A stretch of 43,954 nucleotides of DNA from CAZCZR01 sp964503455 (lineage in GTDB: Bacteria > Bacillota > Clostridia > UBA1381). Numbering within the stretch: the first letter of the stretch is position 1; every line of letters begins with the position of its first letter. Positions 15,651-23,813 of the stretch are shown piece by piece. The notes beneath the pieces were generated by a model. It ran no database searches, was not told where the DNA came from, and worked only from the letters and a program-made list of their open reading frames with translations. Location: contig CAZCZR010000009.1 in assembly GCA_964503455.1 (NCBI GenBank), positions 1-43,954 of the forward strand, written 5' to 3'. The position numbers and the translations under genes are program-made.

Positions 15651-15678
15651 TTGTATTTTTGAAAAAGTATGATACAAT
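15651..15678 (+). promoter_or_regulatory. Candidate promoter upstream of the copper ATPase gene
   Basis: TTGTAT (15651-15656), 16 bases, TACAAT (15673-15678). A second candidate, TTGTAA (15751-15756), 17 bases, TAAAAT (15774-15779), sits almost on the ribosome binding site. Which is used cannot be told from sequence. Confidence 0.4.
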
Positions 15679-15793
15679 AACAGTATAGCGCGAAAGAACG
15701 GATTTGTCAAACGGTATATATAAAAAATTTTCCGTTTTGCGAAAAAGTGTTGTAATTAACGGACAAGTGTGCTAAAATATTATGGAGGACGAT

Positions 15794-18295
15794 ATGAAAA
15801 AAAGATTCAAGGTTACGGGGATGACCTGTTCGGCGTGTTCGGCGCACGTTGAAAAGGCGGTGTCTAAGACGGAAGGAGTCCGAAAGGCAGCCGTGTCGCT
15901 TATGACGAACAGCATGACCGTGGAATACGATGAGAATACGGTAAGCGCCGAGGATATAATCCGCGCGGTAAAGGACGCGGGATACGGAGCGTTTTTGGAG
16001 GACGGGGGCAAAAATACGGCGGAGAATACGGCGCCCGATGAGGAAAAATCCATGCTTCACAGGCTTATAGCCTCTGTTTGCTTTTTGGTGCCGCTTATGT
16101 ATATCTCCATGCACCATATGCTGCCCTACTATCCGCTGCCGCCGATTTTTCACGGGGAGGAGAACGCGCTTGTATACGCGTTTACCCAGATGATTCTGAC
16201 GCTGCCGATAATGTATATAAACAGGAAATTCTTTATAAACGGCTTTCGTTCGCTTTGGCACAGAGCGCCCAATATGGATACTCTTGTGGCGGTGGGATCG
16301 GGAGCGGCTTTTGTGTACGGAGTCATAGCGGTATACGCTATAGGCTACGCGCTGGGACACGGCGACACAGCCTCGGCGGGGACATGGATGCACAATCTGT
16401 ATTTTGAGTCCGCCGCCATGATACTCACGCTTATAACTGTCGGCAAATATATGGAGAGCCGCTCCAAGGGCAAGACCTCGGCGGCGATCTCAAGGCTTAT
16501 GGATCTGTCGCCGAAAACCGCTCTTGTTGAAAGGAACGGCGCACAGACCGAGATACCTCTTTCGGAGCTTGAAAAGGGCGATATTGCTATAGTCAAGGCG
16601 GGAATGAGCGTACCTGCCGACGGAACGGTTGTTTCGGGATCGGGGGCGGTGGATCAGTCGGCGATCACCGGCGAAAGCGTTCCCGTTGACAAGACCGAGG
16701 GCGACAAGGTGACCGGCGGCACCGTAAACAACAGCGGATATTTTAAGATGCGCGTGGAAAAAACCGGCGGCGAAACCGCGCTTGCGGGAATTATTTCCCT
16801 TGTGGAGAACGCCGTCGCGACAAAGGCTCCGATAGCGAAGCTTGCCGATAAGGTAAGCGGCATATTCGTTCCGGCTGTCATGAGCATAGCCTGCGTGACG
16901 TTTATAGTATGGATGATCATAGGCAGAGATGTAAGCTTTGCGGTATCGACCGCAATATCGGTGCTTGTAATATCATGCCCGTGCGCGCTCGGACTTGCGA
17001 CGCCTACGGCGGTAATGGTGGGTACGGGCAAGGGAGCCGAGTGCGGCATATTGATAAAGGACGCGGAAAGCCTTGAAACGCTTCACAAGATAAAGACCGT
17101 CGTCATGGATAAAACGGGAACGCTTACAGAGGGCAGACCCGCCGTGACGGACGTTATCCCGCACGCAACCGCTGACAGGGACAGCCTGCTTGAAGCGGCG
17201 GTATCGCTTGAAAGAATGTCGGATCATCCGCTGTCAAGAGCGGTAGCCGAGTACGGGGCGGAGGATATAAAAGCCGCGGCTGATTTTAAAATCATACCCG
17301 GACGCGGCGTAAGCGCGGTGATTGAGGGAAAAACCGTATACGGCGGAAACGCCGCCTTGATGAAGGATATAGGCGCGGAGTATGACGCGGATATGGGAGA
17401 GCGGCTTGCCTCCGAGGGAAAGACCCCGCTGTATTTCGCCCGAGGCGGCATATACCTCGGCATAATAGCTGTCGCGGACACTATACGCCCCACGAGCAGA
17501 GAAGCCGTTGCGGACTTTAAGGCAATGGGAATCCGTCCGGTCATGCTTACGGGCGACAACAAGCGTACTGCGGAGGCTGTGGCGAAGCAGCTGGATATTG
17601 ACGTTGTTTCGGAGGTTCTGCCGGAGGATAAGGAGCGCGTGGTGCGCGAATGTATGGCGGATGGTCTTACGGCGATGATAGGCGACGGTATAAACGACGC
17701 TCCCGCGCTTGCGAGAGCGGACGTGGGCATAGCCATAGGCGCGGGTACCGACACGGCGATAGAATCGGCGGATGTGGTGCTGATGCAAAGCGATCTGCGC
17801 GACGCGGTGACGGCTGTGAAGCTTTCAAGAGCCGTCATAAAAAACATAAAACAAAATTTGTTCTGGGCATTTTTCTATAACTCGCTCGGAATCCCTCTTG
17901 CGGCGGGAGTATTTATGGCATGGGGCTGGCACTTAAATCCCATGATAGGCGCCGCGGCGATGAGCTTCAGCTCGGTGTTTGTGGTGTCAAACGCGCTGCG
18001 GCTCCGGTTTTTCAAGCCTGATAAGACCGATGCGGAAACAAAAACGCTTCCCGCAAGGACAGTAAACAATATAAAGGAGATAAATAAAATGGAAAAGACA
18101 ATCAAAATCGAAGGCATGATGTGTATGCACTGCGCCGGCAGAGTGGAAAAAGCGCTCAACGGCATTGACGGCGTAAGCGCCAATGTGGATCTTGAAGGCA
18201 AGAAGGCTGTGGTAACGCTTAGCGCGGACGTTTCGGATGAAACGCTTGCAAAAGCTGTGACCGATGCGGGCTATGAGGTTGTCGGAGTGGAATAA
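15794..18295 (+). CDS. copA: Copper-exporting P-type ATPase with C-terminal CopZ-like domain
   Basis: This 833-residue P1B-type ATPase has an N-terminal metal-binding domain (GMTCSACSAHVEKAV, about 8-22), eight membrane helices, and the actuator motif ITGESVP. The transport motif SCPCALGLATP, phosphorylation site DKTGTLTEG, SDHPLSRAV and hinge GDGINDAPALARADVG are all intact. CPC specifies Cu+/Ag+ export from the cytoplasm. After the last helix (RLRFFKP) a linker of about 25 residues joins a second metal-binding domain of 68 residues (GMMCMHCAGRVEKAL) that looks like a complete CopZ chaperone. The ATG at 15794 was chosen because GGAGG lies 5 bases before it; an ATG at 15782 overlaps that site. 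The stop overlaps the next start (TAATG). Confidence 0.93.
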   Translation: MKKRFKVTGMTCSACSAHVEKAVSKTEGVRKAAVSLMTNSMTVEYDENTVSAEDIIRAVKDAGYGAFLEDGGKNTAENTAPDEEKSMLHRLIASVCFLVPLMYISMHHMLPYYPLPPIFHGEENALVYAFTQMILTLPIMYINRKFFINGFRSLWHRAPNMDTLVAVGSGAAFVYGVIAVYAIGYALGHGDTASAGTWMHNLYFESAAMILTLITVGKYMESRSKGKTSAAISRLMDLSPKTALVERNGAQTEIPLSELEKGDIAIVKAGMSVPADGTVVSGSGAVDQSAITGESVPVDKTEGDKVTGGTVNNSGYFKMRVEKTGGETALAGIISLVENAVATKAPIAKLADKVSGIFVPAVMSIACVTFIVWMIIGRDVSFAVSTAISVLVISCPCALGLATPTAVMVGTGKGAECGILIKDAESLETLHKIKTVVMDKTGTLTEGRPAVTDVIPHATADRDSLLEAAVSLERMSDHPLSRAVAEYGAEDIKAAADFKIIPGRGVSAVIEGKTVYGGNAALMKDIGAEYDADMGERLASEGKTPLYFARGGIYLGIIAVADTIRPTSREAVADFKAMGIRPVMLTGDNKRTAEAVAKQLDIDVVSEVLPEDKERVVRECMADGLTAMIGDGINDAPALARADVGIAIGAGTDTAIESADVVLMQSDLRDAVTAVKLSRAVIKNIKQNLFWAFFYNSLGIPLAAGVFMAWGWHLNPMIGAAAMSFSSVFVVSNALRLRFFKPDKTDAETKTLPARTVNNIKEINKMEKTIKIEGMMCMHCAGRVEKALNGIDGVSANVDLEGKKAVVTLSADVSDETLAKAVTDAGYEVVGVE
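18089..18295 (+). CDS. Possible independently translated CopZ-like copper chaperone inside the copA frame
   Basis: The last 69 codons of the copper ATPase frame start with ATG and are preceded by AAAGGAGATAAATAAA, a near-ideal ribosome binding site at normal spacing. The 68-residue product MEKTIKIEGMMCMHCAG... has the typical size and CxxC of CopZ, which carries Cu+ to CopA. The linker NNIKEINK in the fusion is simply this site read in frame. This may be a gene fusion that still yields free chaperone. Both products are possible, and free CopZ is an inference. Confidence 0.5.
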   Translation: MEKTIKIEGMMCMHCAGRVEKALNGIDGVSANVDLEGKKAVVTLSADVSDETLAKAVTDAGYEVVGVE

Positions 18296-19080
18296 TGCTT
18301 TTAGCGATCAATATAGGAAACTCGTATATAACAGCGGGCGTATTTTCGGGAGCGAGGCTTGAATTTGTTTCGGAGATGAGGACGGAGGCGAAAAAGACCT
18401 CCGACCAGTACGCCGTGGATATAAAAAACATAATGGCGCTGTACGGCGTAAATTCGCAGTGCGTGAACGGAGCTGTCATAAGCTCCGTGGTGCCGGAGCT
18501 TACGGCGGAGATAAGCCGCGCGGTGAAGCGTCTTTCGGGCGCGGAGCCGCTTGTGATCGGACCCGGAGTAAAGACCGGACTGCATATTTCCATAGACGAT
18601 CCCGCGCAGCTGGGAGCCGATATAGCGGCGTGTGCCGTGGCTGCCGCCGCGAAGGGCGAGCTGCCCTGCATTATATACGATCTCGGCACTACAAGCACCA
18701 TAAGCGTGATAGATAAAAAAGGAAGATTTATAGGCGTGGTCATAGCGGCGGGAGTCGGCACCACGCTTGAAATGTTTACAAGCAGAACGGCGCTTCTGCC
18801 GCACGTCAGCATAGAAGCGCCCGGCTCGGTCATAGGAAGAAACACGGTTGCTTCCATGCAGTCGGGGTTAATATACGGAACGGCATCGATGCTTGACGGC
18901 CTTGCGGGACGCATCGAGGAGGAGCTTGGCGAAAAGGCTCGCATCATAGCCACCGGCAGCCGCGCAAAGGAGATAGCTCCGTATTGCCGCCGCACGCCGG
19001 AGGTTGAGGAGTATCTTCTGCTTGAGGGCTTGAGGATCGTGTATAATAAAAACACCTCTGCCGGCGGGAGGAACAGATGA
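18295..19080 (+). CDS. Type III pantothenate kinase-like protein (CoaX family, altered motifs)
   Basis: This 261-residue protein matches CoaX in length and overall pattern (ISSVVPEL, GPGVKTGLHI, GADI, SVIGRNTVASMQSGLIYG). CoaX phosphorylates pantothenate in CoA synthesis. Signature residues differ from the usual family: NIGNS (Asn6) where DVGNT is expected, GADI where GADR is usual (Asp109 kept), DLGTTST for DFGTATT, and VVIAAG for GGAIxPG. The phosphate-binding Asp change could weaken or abolish activity, so this may be a regulatory or changed-substrate paralogue. It overlaps the copper ATPase stop by 1 base and recQ by 4 bases, so translation is coupled. Confidence 0.82.
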   Translation: MLLAINIGNSYITAGVFSGARLEFVSEMRTEAKKTSDQYAVDIKNIMALYGVNSQCVNGAVISSVVPELTAEISRAVKRLSGAEPLVIGPGVKTGLHISIDDPAQLGADIAACAVAAAAKGELPCIIYDLGTTSTISVIDKKGRFIGVVIAAGVGTTLEMFTSRTALLPHVSIEAPGSVIGRNTVASMQSGLIYGTASMLDGLAGRIEEELGEKARIIATGSRAKEIAPYCRRTPEVEEYLLLEGLRIVYNKNTSAGGRNR

Positions 19081-20876
19081 AATACAAATATTTAAAAGAG
19101 TATTTCGGCTACAACAGCTTCCGGGAAGGGCAGGAGGAGATCGTCAACAGCATACTTTCCGGACGGGACACCTTCGGCATAATGCCCACGGGCGCGGGAA
19201 AGTCGCTGTGCTTTCAGCTCCCCGCGCTGTGCATGGAGGGGATCACGCTTGTCATATCGCCGCTCATATCGCTGATGATAGATCAGGTGCAGAGCCTGTG
19301 TCTGGCGGGGATACGCGGAGCGTATCTGAACAGCGCTCTTACATACCGGCAGTACAAGCGCGCGCTTCATAACGCGGCGGCGGGTATGTATAAGATAATA
19401 TATGTGGCTCCCGAAAGGCTTCTGACCGATGAATTTCTCGCTTTTGCGAAAGCCGCCCCGATCTCGATGATAACGGTGGACGAGGCGCACTGTGTGTCGC
19501 AGTGGGGACATGATTTCAGACCGGGGTATCTTAAAATACGCGATTTTATAGACGCTCTGCCGCATCGCCCGATCGTAAGCGCGTTTACGGCAACGGCAAC
19601 CGAGCGCGTAAAGGAGGATGTGGTTCGCATCCTCGGACTGCGCGACCCTCTTACGGTGACTACAGGCTTTGACAGAAAGAACCTGTACTTTGCCGTGAAA
19701 TCCCCCCAGAACAAGAAGCAGGAGCTTTTGAGGCTTTTGAAGTCCTATGGCGATAAGCCGGGTATAGTGTACTGCTCCACAAGAAAGGGAGTCGAGGAGG
19801 TATGCGGGTATCTGTGCGACAGCGGCATATCCGCTACGCGCTATCACGCGGGACTTGACGAAAACGAGCGCGGCGTTAATCAGGACAATTTTATTTATGA
19901 CCGCGTCCGCGTAATGGTAGCGACAAACGCTTTCGGCATGGGTATAGACAAATCCAACGTTGCCTTTGTTATCCATTATAATATGCCTAAAAACATGGAA
20001 AGCTATTATCAGGAGGCGGGCAGAGCCGGACGCGACGGCTCGGAGGCGGAATGTACGCTGCTTTTTAACAGCCGCGATATAATGACGAACCGTTTCCTTA
20101 TAGAAAACACCGACAATCCGGAGCTTGACAAGGAAACCAAGGAGCTTATACTGAAGCAGGATCTGGAGCGGCTTAGGGCAATGATATTTTACTGCACCAC
20201 GGCGACGTGCCTCAGAACGTATATCCTTAGATATTTCGGCGAAAGCGCTGACGGCAGCTGCGGCAAATGCTCAAACTGCACCGAGGATATACAGGCGGTG
20301 AACGTCATAAAAGAGGCGCGCATCATAGCTTCCTGCGTGGATGAGCTTGGCGGCAGGTACGGTCAGAGGATAGTCATGGAGGTGCTTGAGGGCGCGGATT
20401 CCGAAAAAGCTCTGCTTCACAGGAAAAAATCAAGCTACGGAGTCATGTCCGGCTATACGCAGGGCGCGATCAGGGATATTTTCACCGTGATGAAGCACCT
20501 CGGTTATCTCCGTGTCGCGGAGGGCGACTATCCTGTTTTGCAGACTACAAGCGAAACAAAGCGCCTTTTTTCGCCGAACGCCGAGCTTCTTATAAAGAGC
20601 AAGCCGAAAAAAAGCAGAGAAAAGAAACGCCGTATCGCCGCAGCGGAAGCGGATACAAGGCTGTTTGACAAGCTGTGCGAGGTGCGCTCATACTATGCGA
20701 AAATGCAAGGGGTGCCGGCGTATATCATTTTTTCAAACAACACCCTCGTGGAGATGTGCCGCTTTATGCCGAGGAACATGGACGAGATCATGGACGTTCC
20801 GGGCGTCGGCGTTGTAAAGGCGGACAAATACGGAGAAGGATTTTTAAAGGCTATAAAAGAGTACAGGCAGGGATAA
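19077..20876 (+). CDS. recQ: ATP-dependent DNA helicase RecQ
   Basis: This 599-residue 3'-5' helicase acts in recombination and repair. Motifs run in order: YFGYNSFREGQEEIV (motif 0), MPTGAGKS (Walker A), ISPLISLMIDQV, DEAHCVSQWGHDFRP (motif II with the RecQ aromatic loop), SAFTATAT, then GIVYCSTRKGVE. VATNAFGMGIDKSNV and YYQEAGRAGRDG (motif VI) follow. The zinc site is CLRTYILRYFGE...CGKCSNC, followed by a winged-helix region and a C-terminal HRDC domain (about 530-595, MQGVPAYIIFSNNTLVEM). Length is typical. It starts by ATGA overlap with the CoaX-like gene. Confidence 0.95.
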   Translation: MKYKYLKEYFGYNSFREGQEEIVNSILSGRDTFGIMPTGAGKSLCFQLPALCMEGITLVISPLISLMIDQVQSLCLAGIRGAYLNSALTYRQYKRALHNAAAGMYKIIYVAPERLLTDEFLAFAKAAPISMITVDEAHCVSQWGHDFRPGYLKIRDFIDALPHRPIVSAFTATATERVKEDVVRILGLRDPLTVTTGFDRKNLYFAVKSPQNKKQELLRLLKSYGDKPGIVYCSTRKGVEEVCGYLCDSGISATRYHAGLDENERGVNQDNFIYDRVRVMVATNAFGMGIDKSNVAFVIHYNMPKNMESYYQEAGRAGRDGSEAECTLLFNSRDIMTNRFLIENTDNPELDKETKELILKQDLERLRAMIFYCTTATCLRTYILRYFGESADGSCGKCSNCTEDIQAVNVIKEARIIASCVDELGGRYGQRIVMEVLEGADSEKALLHRKKSSYGVMSGYTQGAIRDIFTVMKHLGYLRVAEGDYPVLQTTSETKRLFSPNAELLIKSKPKKSREKKRRIAAAEADTRLFDKLCEVRSYYAKMQGVPAYIIFSNNTLVEMCRFMPRNMDEIMDVPGVGVVKADKYGEGFLKAIKEYRQG

Positions 20877-20913
20877 GATAAAAGGGTAAACATATTTTAA
20901 GTGAGGAATAATA

Positions 20914-22914
20914 ATGAACATAAAAAGAACGGCTGCTTTTATACTGGCGGCTTTACTTGTGCCGCAGACGGTTTTCGCGTCGGTGTTCGGCACACAGGAA
21001 TATTCAAGCGGCGGTGTGGTAATGGGAATAAACACGGGTACCACGTACTTTGACAGCCGCTTTACGGACGGGGAGCTTCATCAGGCGGAGTATTATTTCG
21101 AGTATACCCCCAATGAAAACGTAACGCCGATAGTGACAAACGGCGATAAAATATACGGCAAACGCACTCTTACCGAGGCGGAGGAGTATATACGCGAGAA
21201 CGGTCTTATACCGCTTATGGGCATAAATGCCGACTACTTTTCTTTTAAGACGGGAATACCTATGGGGCATGAGATCATAGACGGCGAGATCGTGTCCAAA
21301 AGTCAGGAATGTCAGCAGGCGGTCGGCTTCCGCGCGGACGGCACAGCGTTTATGGACTGGCTGCAAATACGGACTGCGCTTAAGTATAACGGCACGGAAA
21401 TCGAGATAGGAAATATCAACAAATGGCGGCAGCCTTCGGCGGTGCCGGCGTTTTTGCTTACCGATGAGTTCGGAGATACGGCAAAGACCTCGACAAGCGG
21501 ATATGTGATGGTGCTTTCAAAAAAGAGCGGCTCGGTATCCTTGCGCGAGGAGGCGGTGTTCACCGTGGAACAGACGTATGACGCCGACGGCGACATCGAC
21601 ATACCGGACGGGAAGTATATAATCACTATCGACAATTCAAGCGGCGACGAGTCTGTAAGGGAGGCGCTTAAAAGTATTCCGCAGGGAGCCGAGGTCACGC
21701 TTTCAAACAGGGATTACTATAAACCGGAGCTTTGGCAGGACGCCGAGTATGCGATGAGCAGCGTAGGCGGGAGAATACTCGAAAACGGCGTCATCCCCGA
21801 CGGACTGGATAAAACGCGCGAGCCGCGTTCGGCTGTGGGGATAAAAGCCGACGGCACATTGGTTTTATATCTGGTGGACGGCAGACAGAGCGGCTACAGC
21901 AGCGGAGCGACGCTTCCGGAGCTTGCCAAGCGGCTTTCGGAGATAGGCTGCGTTGACGCGATAAATCTTGACGGCGGCGGCTCCAGCGCCATAGGCACAC
22001 GCAGCGACAAGGGCGTTTTTACCGTGCTTAACAAGCCCTCGGACGGTTCGCTGAGAAAATGCGCAAGCTATATATTCCTGCGCGACAACCGCAAGCCTAC
22101 CGGTATTCCGGCGCTGATAAAAATACAGCAGGAGCAAAACGCCGTCTACATTGACGGCGATACCTTCAGCATAACATATGACAGCATACTCGACACCAAC
22201 GGCTTCAATATGTATCTTGTGGACGATATGGAATACACGATAGAAAATGAAGGCGCAGCCGCGTCAACCGTAAGCGCGGACGGCGTTGTGACAGCAGCCG
22301 GCTCGGGAACAAGCACGGTATATGTCAAGTCCGGCAACGCTTCGGCATCGCTTGTGTTCAATGTCCGCAAAAAAAGCGAGTTTTCCGATATAAGCGGCCA
22401 CTGGGCGCAGAAGGATATAGAGCAAATGGCGGAGGCGGGCATAGTGAACGGCTCGGAAGGGGAGTTTCTCCCGGAGAATAATGTCACCAGAGCCGAGTTC
22501 GCCGTAATGACCGCGAAGGCGCTGGGTCTTGATATATCCGCGGCTCATACCGATTTCCCCGACGATGATGAAATACCCGCATGGGCGAGAGGCTCCGTTG
22601 CGGCGGCATGGAAAGCCGGCATCATCAGCGGCAAGACGGATCCCTCGGGGCGGATATATTTTGCGCCCTCGGATATGCTTACCAGAGCGGAGGCGGCGGT
22701 AATGCTTGCAAGAGCGTTCGGCGCGAAGGGGACTGTTTCGCGCGCCTTTACGGACAGCGCGGATATACCCGAATGGGCGTCGGAGAGCATAAACGCGCTT
22801 GCCGCGGCAAATGTGATAACCGGCTACGACGACGGCTCGTTCAGACCGGCATCGAACGTCACCAGAGCCGAGTCCGCCGTTATGATAAACAAGCTATTAT
22901 CCGCCGAAAAATGA
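20914..22914 (+). CDS. SLH-anchored phosphodiester glycosidase family protein
   Basis: This is a secreted 666-residue protein. A signal peptide (1-22, ending VFAS) is followed by a phosphodiester glycosidase domain of the NAGPA (uncovering enzyme) family (about 40-390), recognised by MGINADYFS, SSVGGRILENG, PRSAVGIKADGTLVLYLVDGR and AINLDGGGSSAIG. A Big2-like domain (about 405-485, VSADGVVTAAGSGTSTVYV) is next. Three S-layer homology repeats finish it (FSDISGHWAQKDIEQM, TDFPDDDEIPAWARG, FTDSADIPEWASES), which attach to the pyruvylated secondary wall polymer. It may remodel phosphodiester-linked sugars on wall or capsule polymers; the substrate is unknown. GTGAGGAA precedes the ATG. It lies 37 bases after recQ. 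Confidence 0.9.
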   Translation: MNIKRTAAFILAALLVPQTVFASVFGTQEYSSGGVVMGINTGTTYFDSRFTDGELHQAEYYFEYTPNENVTPIVTNGDKIYGKRTLTEAEEYIRENGLIPLMGINADYFSFKTGIPMGHEIIDGEIVSKSQECQQAVGFRADGTAFMDWLQIRTALKYNGTEIEIGNINKWRQPSAVPAFLLTDEFGDTAKTSTSGYVMVLSKKSGSVSLREEAVFTVEQTYDADGDIDIPDGKYIITIDNSSGDESVREALKSIPQGAEVTLSNRDYYKPELWQDAEYAMSSVGGRILENGVIPDGLDKTREPRSAVGIKADGTLVLYLVDGRQSGYSSGATLPELAKRLSEIGCVDAINLDGGGSSAIGTRSDKGVFTVLNKPSDGSLRKCASYIFLRDNRKPTGIPALIKIQQEQNAVYIDGDTFSITYDSILDTNGFNMYLVDDMEYTIENEGAAASTVSADGVVTAAGSGTSTVYVKSGNASASLVFNVRKKSEFSDISGHWAQKDIEQMAEAGIVNGSEGEFLPENNVTRAEFAVMTAKALGLDISAAHTDFPDDDEIPAWARGSVAAAWKAGIISGKTDPSGRIYFAPSDMLTRAEAAVMLARAFGAKGTVSRAFTDSADIPEWASESINALAAANVITGYDDGSFRPASNVTRAESAVMINKLLSAEK

Positions 22915-22974
22915 TAATTCAAGGGGCATTATGTATAAAAAGCCTGAATTTTGCATAAATATTTTGTTTAAATA

Positions 22975-23003
22975 TTGACAAACGAAAAAAATTGATGTAT
23001 AAT
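22975..23003 (+). promoter_or_regulatory. Consensus sigma-A promoter with long leader
   Basis: TTGACA (22975-22980), 17 bases, TATAAT (22998-23003): a perfect match. The predicted leader to the next gene is about 185 bases and contains a 14-base palindrome at 23112-23125. Confidence 0.85.
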
Positions 23004-23111
23004 AACAGTAATATTCAGTTAGTATTGTCAATCGGCATAATGCTTTGTGATTTATCATTATTAAAATAAATTTCAGGCATGATGTGATTGACGCAACAAA
23101 AGAAAGAGGTG

Positions 23112-23125
23112 AGTGAGCGCTCACT
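23112..23125. promoter_or_regulatory. Perfect 14-base palindrome in the leader
   Basis: AGTGAGCGCTCACT is fully self-complementary and lies about 100 bases downstream of the predicted transcription start. It resembles the symmetric sites of TetR-type repressors, but no such regulator is in the window. Confidence 0.4.
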
Positions 23126-23196
23126 GCGGCGTGGAGGCTGTAACGAGAGGGAGAAGCAGTAAAAATTTAAAAAAATCAAAAAGGAGGACAAAAACA

Positions 23197-23607
23197 ATGG
23201 AGGCAAAAGGAAAAGGACTTTTAAAGGTTTTCGGAGTATTATTTATAATTGAAGGAATCATAGGTATTATATGCTACGGAATACTGACCCTGATACTCAG
23301 CGCGGGAACGATTATTGAGCATGAGGGACTGGCGGGAGCTACTGTCACGGGAGTGGCGGCAATGTATACCATATCCGCTATTGTATCGCTGATAGCAGGT
23401 ATTGTCGGCGTTAAATATGCCGCGGAGCCCAAGGGCGCGATAAAGTGCCTTGTATTGGGTATTATAAATCTTGTGCTTACCTTCATCGCGGGAATGTGGT
23501 CCGTAATAAGCGGAGGCGTTACCGTGATTCACGCTCTTTATGCGGGTCTAGGCCTTATAATCCCGTCGCTTTACATAGCGGGTGCTTATATAAACGCCAA
23601 GCAATAA
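23197..23607 (+). CDS. Small four-helix membrane protein, function unknown
   Basis: This 136-residue protein consists almost wholly of four hydrophobic helices (VFGVLFIIEGIIGIICYGIL, AAMYTISAIVSLIAGIVGV, CLVLGIINLVLTFIAGMW and ALYAGLGLIIPSLYIAGAYI), with a basic start (MEAKGKGLLK). I recognise no named family beyond general similarity to small clostridial membrane proteins. The ATG at 23197 was chosen over an upstream in-frame GTG at 23113 because AAGGAGG lies 9 bases before it and the upstream extension would be basic and low complexity. A consensus promoter drives it, suggesting strong expression. Confidence 0.8.
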   Translation: MEAKGKGLLKVFGVLFIIEGIIGIICYGILTLILSAGTIIEHEGLAGATVTGVAAMYTISAIVSLIAGIVGVKYAAEPKGAIKCLVLGIINLVLTFIAGMWSVISGGVTVIHALYAGLGLIIPSLYIAGAYINAKQ

Positions 23608-23628
23608 ATCAGATAAAGAGGAGAGAAT

Positions 23629-23800
23629 AACGTGAAAGTTCCTTTCACGTTAGCCTCCGGCAGGATTAAATTCGCGCGTGCGATTTTTTGCTCGACTGTG
23701 TCTCGCAAAACGCACATGCGCAATAATAATCTCTTGTCATTCCTTGCCCTGCGACAAGAGATTGAATTTAATTCCTATTTGCGCCGACGCAGGGCGGCAG
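23629..23800 (+). repeat. Structured inverted-repeat element (candidate MITE or RNA) between two genes
   Basis: It starts with a perfect 10-base hairpin with a 3-base loop (23629-23638 / 23642-23651). An outer stem, ATTAAATTC (23665-23673) with GAATTTAAT (23764-23772), follows. Inside it are two side-by-side hairpins: GCGC-TGCG-TTTT-GC at 23674-23691 with 23705-23721, and AATCTCTTGTC (23728-23738) with GACAAGAGATT (23753-23763). Together they form a three-way junction. It separates AGAGGAGAG, which looks like a ribosome binding site, from the AIM24 gene, as if inserted there. A 73-codon GTG frame (23632-23853) crosses it but looks incidental. Confidence 0.55.
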
Positions 23801-23813
23801 AATGGAGATTATT

